Part shown: piece after piece, positions 8,324-15,557 of the stretch
Position numbering within the stretch: the first letter of the stretch is position 1
How the letters are laid out: every line of letters starts with the position of its first letter
Source of the DNA: Chryseosolibacter histidinae
Lineage (GTDB): Bacteria > Bacteroidota > Bacteroidia > Cytophagales > Cyclobacteriaceae
DNA: 64,000 nucleotides
Assembly: GCF_018598225.1 (NCBI RefSeq)
Contig: NZ_JAHESF010000008.1
Location: 1 to 64,000 of the forward strand
Direction: 5' to 3'
Position numbers and translations under genes: made by a program
Notes under the pieces: generated by a model
Seen by the model: the letters and a program-made list of their open reading frames with translations, nothing else
Databases searched by the model: none
What the model was told of the DNA's origin: nothing

Positions 8324-10108
8324 ATGTCGCGCGAAGAGCTATTGTCATTTTATGCAGACAGGAGGTCCGCATTTGCATCACAGCTTCAAAAAATTTCCAC
8401 GCATATCAACATCGTTTCCAACGCCAGGCTGCTGATAGCGATCGTTTTTGTGGGCGTTCTGTATTTCGGATTCACGTATCATGCCCTTTTATACCTGCTG
8501 CCTGTCCTCATCGTTGTTTTTACAGTGCTCATCAGCCGCCATGGAAAACTTTTCCAGCAGCGCCAGCATCTGCAAAACCTGGTGAAGATCAACCAGTATG
8601 AGCAGCAGGCCGCGGGTGGTGACGTTTCTGCTTTTGGAACCGGCGCCGAATTCACCGATACCCATCATCCCTATGCCCATGATCTTGATATGTTCGGCAC
8701 AGGCTCCGTGTTCCAGTTTGTGAACCGCTGCAATACGCTGATCGGTAAAAGCAAATTTGCCATGCGTCTGATGAACCCGTTGCTGTCGTCTGACGCGATC
8801 GTTAAAAACCAGCAGGCCATCCGTGAGCTTTCTGAAAAGACCGAGTTCCGTCAGCACTTCCAGGCGGCAGGTATGGAGATGGAAGAGCTGCCAAGAGACC
8901 GGGAGCAACTGCTGGCCTGGGCGAAAGAACCTTCTTTTCTGTTTGGAAAAGTTGCGTACAGGATCGTGCTCACCGCCGTGCCTGTGATCACCCTGGCGTT
9001 GGTGGCAGGAACATTTTTCTTTAGTTTTTTAAGACCTTTTGCCGTGCTGACGGCCGCCTTTCAATGGGCGTTCCTGGGCTTCCATATCAAAAAAGTGAAT
9101 GCCTTCCACGAGTACATCAGCCGCAAGAAAAACATTCTTCAGAAATATGCTACCCTGCTGCACTACCTGCAGGGCGAACGTTTTACGTCTCCGCTGATGA
9201 CAGGACTTGCAGAAAAAGCACAAAACGCCGGCAGCAAAGTACAACAGCTTGCCTCGCTGGTGCACGCTTTCGATGCGCGCCTCAACAGCATGACCTCGTT
9301 GTTCACCAACAGCCTGGTGCTGTATGATCTGCAGTGTGTTTACCGGCTGGAGCGGTGGAAGGAAGAGAACGCCACCAATCTCGACCAATGGCTTGAAGCT
9401 GCGAGCGAAACTGAAGTGCTTGGCAGCTTTGCCACGTATGCTTTCAATCACAAACAGTTCACGTATGCCACTGTTGAGCCGACGCTGGCCATCTCCGCGA
9501 AAGCGATGGGGCATCCGCTCATTGCACCTGAAGAATGTGTGGTAAATGATTTTCAGATCGGCAACGGTCCATCGGTGCTGATCGTTACCGGCGCCAATAT
9601 GGCCGGCAAGAGCACTTTTCTGCGCACGCTCGGCGTTAACATTGTGCTGGCCTTGAACGGCGCTCCTGTATTTGCAAAAGAATTCCGGTGCCCCATCATT
9701 CACCTGCGCACCGGCATGCGAACGGCCGACTCGCTCAAAGACCACCAGTCGTATTTTTATGCCGAGCTCGACAGGCTCAAAGGTATCATGGATGAGCTCA
9801 GGCAAGATGTACCGTTGCTGATCCTGCTTGACGAGATCCTGAAAGGAACAAACTCCACCGACAAGCAGGCCGGATCCATCGCGCTGGTGAAGCAGCTTAC
9901 TCCACATCCATGCCTGGCAATCATCGCTACGCACGACCTTGCACTCGGAACGCTTGAAGAAGAATTCCCCGAGCACATCCGGAACTACTGCTTTGAAGCC
10001 AATATCGAAAATGATCAGCTTTCGTTCGATTACAAGCTGAAACCCGGCCTGGCGCAGAAGATGAATGCTACTTTTCTGATGAAGAAAATGGGCATCATTC
10101 CCGCTTAG
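8324..10108 (+). CDS. Membrane-anchored MutS-family ATPase
   Basis: 594 residues with the MutS C-terminal ATPase but without the N-terminal mismatch-recognition domains. Two hydrophobic hairpins are seen at about 35-75 and 212-250, so the protein is probably membrane bound. The core/lever-like helical region follows (about 255-400). The ATPase then shows Walker A as TGANMAGKSTFLRTLG, Walker B as LLILLDEILKGTNS (MutS has DE.-GRGTS here), and the D-loop/H-loop as AIIATHDLALG. Such proteins are widespread in Bacteroidota and are labelled DNA mismatch repair protein MutS, but their role is unknown. The gene is likely in an operon with msrC. Confidence 0.88.
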   Translation: MSREELLSFYADRRSAFASQLQKISTHINIVSNARLLIAIVFVGVLYFGFTYHALLYLLPVLIVVFTVLISRHGKLFQQRQHLQNLVKINQYEQQAAGGDVSAFGTGAEFTDTHHPYAHDLDMFGTGSVFQFVNRCNTLIGKSKFAMRLMNPLLSSDAIVKNQQAIRELSEKTEFRQHFQAAGMEMEELPRDREQLLAWAKEPSFLFGKVAYRIVLTAVPVITLALVAGTFFFSFLRPFAVLTAAFQWAFLGFHIKKVNAFHEYISRKKNILQKYATLLHYLQGERFTSPLMTGLAEKAQNAGSKVQQLASLVHAFDARLNSMTSLFTNSLVLYDLQCVYRLERWKEENATNLDQWLEAASETEVLGSFATYAFNHKQFTYATVEPTLAISAKAMGHPLIAPEECVVNDFQIGNGPSVLIVTGANMAGKSTFLRTLGVNIVLALNGAPVFAKEFRCPIIHLRTGMRTADSLKDHQSYFYAELDRLKGIMDELRQDVPLLILLDEILKGTNSTDKQAGSIALVKQLTPHPCLAIIATHDLALGTLEEEFPEHIRNYCFEANIENDQLSFDYKLKPGLAQKMNATFLMKKMGIIPA

Positions 10109-10110
10109 CT

Positions 10111-10343
10111 AGTTGTGAGATACGAGCTTTGAGCTGCGAGGAAGTGAGTTTCAAGCTAAGCGTTTCAAGCCGCGAGAGAATGCCAGACTGAGACAGCTTA
10201 TGCCGCTCATTGCTATCTCCGTGCGTTGGAGGAATACGGGTGAGACTCCGTGAATTTCCGAAGCGGAATCATTACATTAGTAGAGCTTCGAACCTCCAGT
10301 TGGCTCCCCCCTTCTCGGAGCTCGTAGCCAACAACTCGTAACT
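10111..10343. repeat. Intergenic inverted-arm element (CGAGCT word)
   Basis: The 246-base gap between the MutS-like gene and the aminotransferase holds no gene. The left edge (10111-10140, agttgtgagatacgagcttt...) and the right edge (10314-10343, ...gccaacaactcgtaact) are imperfect inverted copies that reuse the word cgagct. The middle part has no recognised content. The layout is the same as in the other arm-type elements of this window. Confidence 0.5.
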
Positions 10344-10354
10344 ATTCACCCAAT

Positions 10355-11491
10355 ATGGCAAACAGAAGAGACTGGTTAAGAACTTCACTGGCACTCGCAG
10401 CGGGTCTACCCTTGGGCACAACGTTGGCAGAACGCCTGATGGCCGCCCCTGTCAGTGAAACCGAAAAGATATTTTTCTCCGGAAATCTTCCTCCGATGAA
10501 GATCAGACTGGCGTCGAATGAAAATCCGTATGGCCCATCGGACAAGGCACGCGCTGCGATCACACAGATCATTACCGAAGCCAACCGCTACCCGTTCCAG
10601 GCCACGGTAGATTTCAAACAAGTGCTGGCAACACATGAAGGTGTAACACCCGATCATATTGCCGTGGGCTCGGGCTCAGCCGACCTGCTTTCTGCCACAG
10701 GGGCCGCGTTCGGGCTTGAAGGTGGCCGCATCCTTTCGGGGTTCCCCACCTTCCCCATGCTGATGAACTACGCCGAAGTTTTCAAAGCCACCTGGGACAA
10801 AGTGGATATGGACGAGAATCTCGCCTACGATTATGAAGCGGTAGCCTCGCGCATCAAAGACGACACCCGCCTTGTGTTTGTATGCAATCCCAACAACCCT
10901 ACCGGAACGCTGGTAGATCCCGCGAAGGTGAAAGCTTTCTGCGAAGAGGTTTCCAAAAAAGTAACTGTATTTTCAGACGAGGCATACCTCGAATTCCTGG
11001 AGCCATCAAAACAGGTTTCCATGGTGGACCTGGTGAAGAAGGGCGCGAATGTGATCGTCTCCAGAACTTTCTCCAAGATCTATGGGCTTGCGGGCTTACG
11101 GGTGGGCTACCTGGTGGCGAAACCTGAGCTGATCAAAAAAATTACGCGTAATCAACCCGGCATCCCCAACAACCAGATCGCGCTGGCCGCGGCACGGGCT
11201 TCGTTGGGCGACACTGCTTTTATGGAAATGTCGCGCAAGAAAAATGCGGAAGCACGCAAGCACCTCACCGACTTCCTCGATAAAAAAGGTTATTTCTACG
11301 GAAAGTCGCATACCAATTTTGTGATGTTCGATCCCAAGGGAGATGCGCTCGGCATTCTCAACAAGCTCGCAGAACGCAGCATCGCCATCCGTGCATGGGA
11401 TTACAAAGGTATGCAGTGGCTTCGCGTGAGCATTGGAACGTCAGATGAGATGAGGCTTTTCACGAAAGCATATGATGAAATTATTTCGTGA
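10355..11491 (+). CDS. HisC-like aminotransferase with a Tat signal
   Basis: 378 residues, fold-type I PLP enzyme of the histidinol-phosphate aminotransferase group. The N-terminus begins MANRRDWLRTSLALAAGLPL, a twin-arginine signal with a hydrophobic core, so the enzyme is probably exported to the periplasm. The catalytic core shows SNENPYGPS (substrate loop), CNPNNPTGTLV, FSDEAYLEF (Asp contacting PLP), and SRTFSKIYGLAGLRVGY with the PLP lysine. The C-terminal arginine region LRVSIGTSDEMRLF is present. No other his gene is nearby. A true histidine-biosynthesis role is unlikely given the export signal; the substrate is unknown. Confidence 0.88.
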   Translation: MANRRDWLRTSLALAAGLPLGTTLAERLMAAPVSETEKIFFSGNLPPMKIRLASNENPYGPSDKARAAITQIITEANRYPFQATVDFKQVLATHEGVTPDHIAVGSGSADLLSATGAAFGLEGGRILSGFPTFPMLMNYAEVFKATWDKVDMDENLAYDYEAVASRIKDDTRLVFVCNPNNPTGTLVDPAKVKAFCEEVSKKVTVFSDEAYLEFLEPSKQVSMVDLVKKGANVIVSRTFSKIYGLAGLRVGYLVAKPELIKKITRNQPGIPNNQIALAAARASLGDTAFMEMSRKKNAEARKHLTDFLDKKGYFYGKSHTNFVMFDPKGDALGILNKLAERSIAIRAWDYKGMQWLRVSIGTSDEMRLFTKAYDEIIS

Positions 11492-11517
11492 TAGCGTGCG
11501 AAGGGATTCCCGGTTGT

Positions 11518-11713
11518 TAGGAGGCTCCTGCGGAGCCATAGATGCCACATCATCTAACGCTATAGACAGGGAACTCCTGACGGAGTTTAAAAAACGAATA
11601 CCTAAGTGAGCCAAATTCACCTATCAAGCTATACTTTCAAAAAGCTCCGTTAGGAGCACCCTGTCTCTAGAAAATTCGATGGCCACATTTTTGGCTCCAT
11701 AGGAGCCTCCTGA
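11518..11713. repeat. Inverted pair of REP-like hairpin doublets
   Basis: Four short palindromes occur in order: ggctcctgcggagcc, aactcctgacggagtt, gctccgttaggagc and ggctccataggagcc. The first two (about 11518-11588) and the last two (about 11641-11713) form a long imperfect inverted repeat, with shared flanking words (aggaggctcct, gacaggg). This is the geometry of a bacterial REP doublet pair such as those mobilised by RAYT transposases. No transposase is adjacent. The rest of the 242-base gap holds nothing recognisable. Confidence 0.75.
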
Positions 11714-11733
11714 ATTTAATTAAATCAGGAACT

Positions 11734-12879
11734 CTACAATCCTGCTTCCACCTTAAATAATTCCGCGAGTTTATGCACAGCAAAATCGATCTCTTCGGGT
11801 TTGTTGTATTTGCTGAACGAGAATCTTACGGCGCCTCTTTTTGACTCGGGGTAGAGTGCGCCCAACACGTGCGAGCCAGTAGTGGCACCGCTGGAGCAGG
11901 CACTGCCTCCGGAAGCGGAGATCCCTTGCAGGTCGAGGTTGAACAACAGCATATCGCTCTCATCCGACTCGGGCAGACTTACATTCAATACGGTGTAAAG
12001 GCTTTTTTCAAGATTGGCAGAATCACCATTGAACGTTACACCGGGGATCTGCTCTGTCAGCTTCTGGATCATACGCGCCTTCAGCCCTTTGATGTAGCTG
12101 ATATGATCATCCATTTCGCGATAGGCGATCTCCAGCGCTTTGGCCAGGCCTATGATGCCATAAACATTTTCAGTGCCGCCACGCATGTTTCTTTCCTGTG
12201 CGCCGCCATGGATGAAAGAATGGATCTTCCTGTCTTTGCGGATGTACATGAAGCCGATGCCTTTGGGGCCGTGAAACTTATGCGCCGCCGCGGTCATACC
12301 ACAAACGTGAAGGACCTTCATATCGTGCTTGTAATGGCCCATGGTCTGCACGGTGTCTGAATGCAGAAAGGCGTTGTGGGTTGCGCAAAGACCACCAACT
12401 TGCTGGAGATTCAACAGGTTTCCGATCTCGTTGTTGGCATGCATCAGCGAGACGAGCGCGCCGGGATGTTTAGCCAGCAACGCTTCGAGGTGGGTGATGT
12501 CTGCATGGCCTTTTTCATCGAGGTTCACCATGTGCAGCTTCACGGCGCCCTGCTTGGCAAGGTGCTCTACGGTGTGCGTCACTGCATGGTGCTCGATGGG
12601 CGACGAGATAATATGTTTGATATCGTATGTGGCAACGGCGCTTCTGATGATGGCATTATCTGCTTCCGTGCCGCCAGAGGTAAAAATGATCTCACCAGGT
12701 GTACAATTCAGAAGCTCCGCAACCTTTTTGCGGGCCGATTCAATGGCTGAGCGAACCTTGCGGCCGTGGGCGTGAGTGGAAGACGGGTTTCCAAAATCTT
12801 CCAGCATAAAAGGTTTCATGGCCTCAAATACTTCCGGGTCGAGCGGCGTAGTTGCGGCGTTGTCTAAGTATACTCTCAT
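11734..12879 (-). CDS. Cysteine desulfurase (IscS/NifS-type)
   Basis: 381-residue PLP enzyme that converts cysteine to alanine and transfers sulfur to its own cysteine for Fe-S cluster or thio-cofactor assembly. The N-terminus MRVYLDNAATTPLDPEVF is characteristic. The PLP lysine is in AAAHKFHGPKGIGFMY, and the persulfide cysteine loop is SGGSACSSGATTGSHVL. Other motifs include FTSGGTEADNAII and MHANNEIGN. Length and motifs fit group I (IscS/NifS). It is not followed by iscU, so it may serve several sulfur pathways. A perfect -7 box lies 19 bases upstream. Confidence 0.93.
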   Translation of the reverse strand: MRVYLDNAATTPLDPEVFEAMKPFMLEDFGNPSSTHAHGRKVRSAIESARKKVAELLNCTPGEIIFTSGGTEADNAIIRSAVATYDIKHIISSPIEHHAVTHTVEHLAKQGAVKLHMVNLDEKGHADITHLEALLAKHPGALVSLMHANNEIGNLLNLQQVGGLCATHNAFLHSDTVQTMGHYKHDMKVLHVCGMTAAAHKFHGPKGIGFMYIRKDRKIHSFIHGGAQERNMRGGTENVYGIIGLAKALEIAYREMDDHISYIKGLKARMIQKLTEQIPGVTFNGDSANLEKSLYTVLNVSLPESDESDMLLFNLDLQGISASGGSACSSGATTGSHVLGALYPESKRGAVRFSFSKYNKPEEIDFAVHKLAELFKVEAGL

Positions 12880-12897
12880 TGTCGGTTAATGAATGTA

Positions 12898-12905
12898 CAA
12901 AATTA
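12898..12905 (-). promoter_or_regulatory. Promoter -7 box for the cysteine desulfurase
   Basis: The minus strand reads TAATTTTG, matching TAnnTTTG. It predicts a short leader of roughly 12 bases before the ATG. Confidence 0.6.
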
Positions 12906-12915
12906 ACAGAACGCC

Positions 12916-13004
12916 TTCTAGTTTCAAGTTAAAAGTTAGAAGTTTCAAGTTTGGGAGCGCCCCCAACTTTCAACTTTGAACTTTCAACCTTAAACTTTAA
13001 ACTT
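12916..13004. repeat. Intergenic inverted-arm element (GTTTCAAGTT/GTTTAAAG word)
   Basis: The left arm (agtttcaagttaaaagttag...) and the right arm (...aaccttaaactttaaacttt) are built from repeats of a 6-8 base word and are inverted relative to each other around the GC-rich centre ttgggagcgcccccaa. The element fills the gap between glmM and the desulfurase promoter and ends two bases from the glmM stop codon. It could fold into a long hairpin but has no U-run. Confidence 0.7.
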
Positions 13005-13006
13005 TC

Positions 13007-14413
13007 TTACATCGGACGCAATTTTTCTGCAATAATCTCTTTGATGTCGCTCATGATCTTCTTGGCGAGATTATCGGCCTTCGTTTCCATATCAGACTCC
13101 GCGTAAATGCGGATGATGGGCTCTGTATTCGATTTGCGAAGGTGTACCCACTCTTTGTCGAATTCGATGCGAACGCCATCCACGGTGCTGATGGGCTGGT
13201 TCTTGTATTTCTTTTTAACGTAGTCCAGGATCTTGTCTACGTTGATATCGCGCGTAAGCTCGATCTTGTTCTTCGAAATAAAATAGTCCGGATATTTTTT
13301 GCGGAGACGCAGCGCCGTGGTTTGCGATTTGGCCAGGTGCGTGAGGAACAGCGCAATGCCCACCAGCGCATCGCGGCCGTAGTGCAGATCGGGATAGATG
13401 ATGCCGCCGTTACCTTCGCCACCGATCACCGCTTCGATCTCCTTCATCTTGGTAACTACGTGCACTTCTCCTACCGCTGAAGCCGCGTATTGACCACCAG
13501 CTTTTTCTGTAACATCTTGTAACGCCCGTGTGCTGGAGAGGTTGGAAACAGTGTTGCCATTTTTCTTCTTGCCTGCATTCAGCACATAGTCGGCCACTGC
13601 CACCAGTGTATATTCTTCGCCGAAAGGCGTTCCGTCTTCGCATACAAGCGCGAGTCTGTCAACATCGGGGTCGACCACTATTCCCAGATCGTATTTTCCT
13701 TTCACGATCTCGCGCGAGATATCGGTGAGGTGCTCCGGCAACGGTTCGGGGTTATGAGGGAAGTGGCCAGTAGGCTCACAGTATAATTCTTTTATCGTAA
13801 CGCCAAGCGCGCTCAGCAGCATGGGAACGGCTATACCGCCCGTAGAGTTTACTGCATCTACCACCACCCTGAAGCCACGGCTATGCACAAGCTGCGCATC
13901 TACCAGCGGCAGTTTCAGGATCTCCGCAATATGCTTCTGGATATATCCGTCTTTCTTTTCGTAATGGCCGAGCTTGGTGACCTGTGCAAATTCAAAGTCT
14001 TCATTCTCTGCAATGGTGAGCACTTCTTCTCCATCTTTGCCTGAAATGAACTCACCTTTTTCATTGAGCAGCTTCAGCGCATTCCATTGAATGGGATTGT
14101 GACTTGCCGTAAGGATGATGCCACCGGCCGCTTTCTCCCACACTACTGCCATCTCTACCGTTGGCGTAGTGGAAAGGCCCAGGTCGATCACATCGATGCC
14201 GAGGCCCTGCAAAGTGGAAGACACCAGCGCGTTCACCATTTCACCAGACAACCGGGCATCGCGCCCTATTACTACTTTTGTAGGACTGGTCTTTTTTTTC
14301 AGCCAGCTGCCGTAAGCGGCCGCAAATTTTACAACATCAACCGGCGTGAGGTTATCCCCTGTTTTTCCACCGATAGTGCCCCTGATACCCGAAATCGATT
14401 TTATTAAAGCCAC
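13007..14413 (-). CDS. glmM: Phosphoglucosamine mutase
   Basis: 468-residue member of the alpha-D-phosphohexomutase family, which converts glucosamine-6-phosphate to glucosamine-1-phosphate for peptidoglycan and lipopolysaccharide. It starts with GTG (MALIKSISGIRGTIGG). The active-site serine is in ILTASHNPIQWNALK, the metal loop is DPDVDRLALV, the sugar-binding loop is GGEGNGGIIYP, and the phosphate-binding loop is RKSNTEPIIRIYAES. All four domains are present. The closely related phosphomannomutase function cannot be excluded from sequence alone. A perfect -7 box lies 26 bases upstream of the GTG. Confidence 0.88.
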   Translation of the reverse strand: MALIKSISGIRGTIGGKTGDNLTPVDVVKFAAAYGSWLKKKTSPTKVVIGRDARLSGEMVNALVSSTLQGLGIDVIDLGLSTTPTVEMAVVWEKAAGGIILTASHNPIQWNALKLLNEKGEFISGKDGEEVLTIAENEDFEFAQVTKLGHYEKKDGYIQKHIAEILKLPLVDAQLVHSRGFRVVVDAVNSTGGIAVPMLLSALGVTIKELYCEPTGHFPHNPEPLPEHLTDISREIVKGKYDLGIVVDPDVDRLALVCEDGTPFGEEYTLVAVADYVLNAGKKKNGNTVSNLSSTRALQDVTEKAGGQYAASAVGEVHVVTKMKEIEAVIGGEGNGGIIYPDLHYGRDALVGIALFLTHLAKSQTTALRLRKKYPDYFISKNKIELTRDINVDKILDYVKKKYKNQPISTVDGVRIEFDKEWVHLRKSNTEPIIRIYAESDMETKADNLAKKIMSDIKEIIAEKLRPM

Positions 14414-14438
14414 GTTGTTCTTTTTTTAAATTGGTGGG

Positions 14439-14446
14439 CAAAGGTA
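14439..14446 (-). promoter_or_regulatory. Promoter -7 box for glmM
   Basis: The minus strand reads TACCTTTG (consensus TAnnTTTG). It predicts a start near 14432 and a leader of about 20 bases. Confidence 0.6.
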
Positions 14447-14490
14447 ATAAGCTTTTGGCTGTTAGTCCGTTGCCCGGGGTAAAATCTTAA

Positions 14491-14575
14491 AAATTGGTAA
14501 TCAGTATTCAGTCGTTGGTAATCGGTATTGGGATACTGATTACTGATTACCCGTTTACCGATTACCATTTTCACT
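14491..14575. repeat. Intergenic inverted-arm element (GGTAATCAGTA word)
   Basis: The left arm aattggtaatcagtattcag... plus ggtaatcggtattggg faces the right arm tactgattactgattaccc plus gtttaccgattacc. Each arm repeats the word ggtaatc(a/g)gta two or three times. The element lies between the divergent promoters of glmM and mazG. Confidence 0.7.
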
Positions 14576-14601
14576 ACCTTGCACCGCAATTACCCGGTTA
14601 T

Positions 14602-15417
14602 ATGACTAAAGTGCTATCAGCTCCCGATGCCAGACGGCAGGAAAAACTGCAGGCTTTTGACAGGCTGCTTACGATCATGGACGAACTGCGTGAAAACTGT
14701 CCGTGGGATAAAAAACAAACCCTGGAGAGCCTCCGGCACCTGACCATAGAAGAGACTTATGAGCTTTCAGATTCCATCCTGGAGGGAGACCTTCCGGAGA
14801 TCCGGAAAGAGCTCGGCGACTTGATGCTGCACATGGTGTTCTACGCCCGCATTGCTTCCGAAAAAAAGGCTTTTGACGTGGCCGATGTGCTCAACGGCAT
14901 CTGCGATAAATTGATCGAAAGACATCCTCACATTTATGGCGATGTAGTGGCCAACGATGAAGAGACGGTGAAAGCGAACTGGGAAAAGATCAAGCTGAAG
15001 TCGGGAAATAAATCGGTGCTGGAAGGTGTGCCCAAATCGCTGCCGGCGCTGGTGAAGGCCATCCGCATTCAAGACAAGGCGCGGGGCGTGGGCTTCGACT
15101 GGGAGAAAAAAGAGCAGGTGTGGGAAAAGGTGGAAGAGGAGATGCAGGAGTTCAAAAAAGAATTCAATGCCGAGCGCAACGAACCCATCAATAAAGAAAA
15201 AGCGATGGCAGAATTCGGCGACCTTCTTTTTTCACTGGTGAACTATGCGCGTTTTATCGACATCGATCCGGAAGAAGCGCTGGAGCGTACCAATAAAAAA
15301 TTCATCAAACGATTTCAATACCTTGAAACAGAATCTGCCAAAGACGGCAAAAAGATGGGAGAAATGACACTCGCTGAAATGGATGTGTACTGGAACAGGG
15401 CAAAGACACTTAAATAA
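14602..15417 (+). CDS. mazG: Nucleoside triphosphate pyrophosphohydrolase (MazG)
   Basis: 271 residues beginning MTKVLSAPDARRQEKLQAF. The frame is open for 36 more codons upstream, but that stretch is the repeat element, so the ATG at 14602 is preferred. The protein has two MazG domains. The N-terminal one has the family signature ENCPWDKKQTLESL and the metal-binding EETYEL plus KELGDLMLHMVFYA; the C-terminal one has EEEMQEFKKE and EFGDLLFSLVNYAR. It removes pyrophosphate from non-canonical or excess NTPs. A near-consensus -7 box (TACCTTGC, 14575-14582) lies 20 bases upstream. Confidence 0.93.
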   Translation: MTKVLSAPDARRQEKLQAFDRLLTIMDELRENCPWDKKQTLESLRHLTIEETYELSDSILEGDLPEIRKELGDLMLHMVFYARIASEKKAFDVADVLNGICDKLIERHPHIYGDVVANDEETVKANWEKIKLKSGNKSVLEGVPKSLPALVKAIRIQDKARGVGFDWEKKEQVWEKVEEEMQEFKKEFNAERNEPINKEKAMAEFGDLLFSLVNYARFIDIDPEEALERTNKKFIKRFQYLETESAKDGKKMGEMTLAEMDVYWNRAKTLK

Positions 15418-15420
15418 TTT

Positions 15421-15535
15421 AAAATACATCTCCCGCTGTCCCGAACAGCTATCGGGACCACAGATAAACGCAGAAGCTATTTATATATCCTCGAAAATCT
15501 GCGTGATCTGCGGGAACCTGTTATTTTTAGGCCTT
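15421..15535. repeat. Intergenic element (ACAGATAAACGCAGA arms) with an inserted palindrome
   Basis: The left part contains acagataaacgcaga and the right part tctgcgtgatctgcggg, which are inverted copies. The left arm appears interrupted by cccgaacagctatcggg (15440-15456), a 17-base relative of the CCCGATAGCTATCGGG palindrome found elsewhere in the window. It fills the gap between mazG and the antiporter gene. Confidence 0.6.
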
Positions 15536-15557
15536 TAATGAGTCGGAGCGTTGCCGT

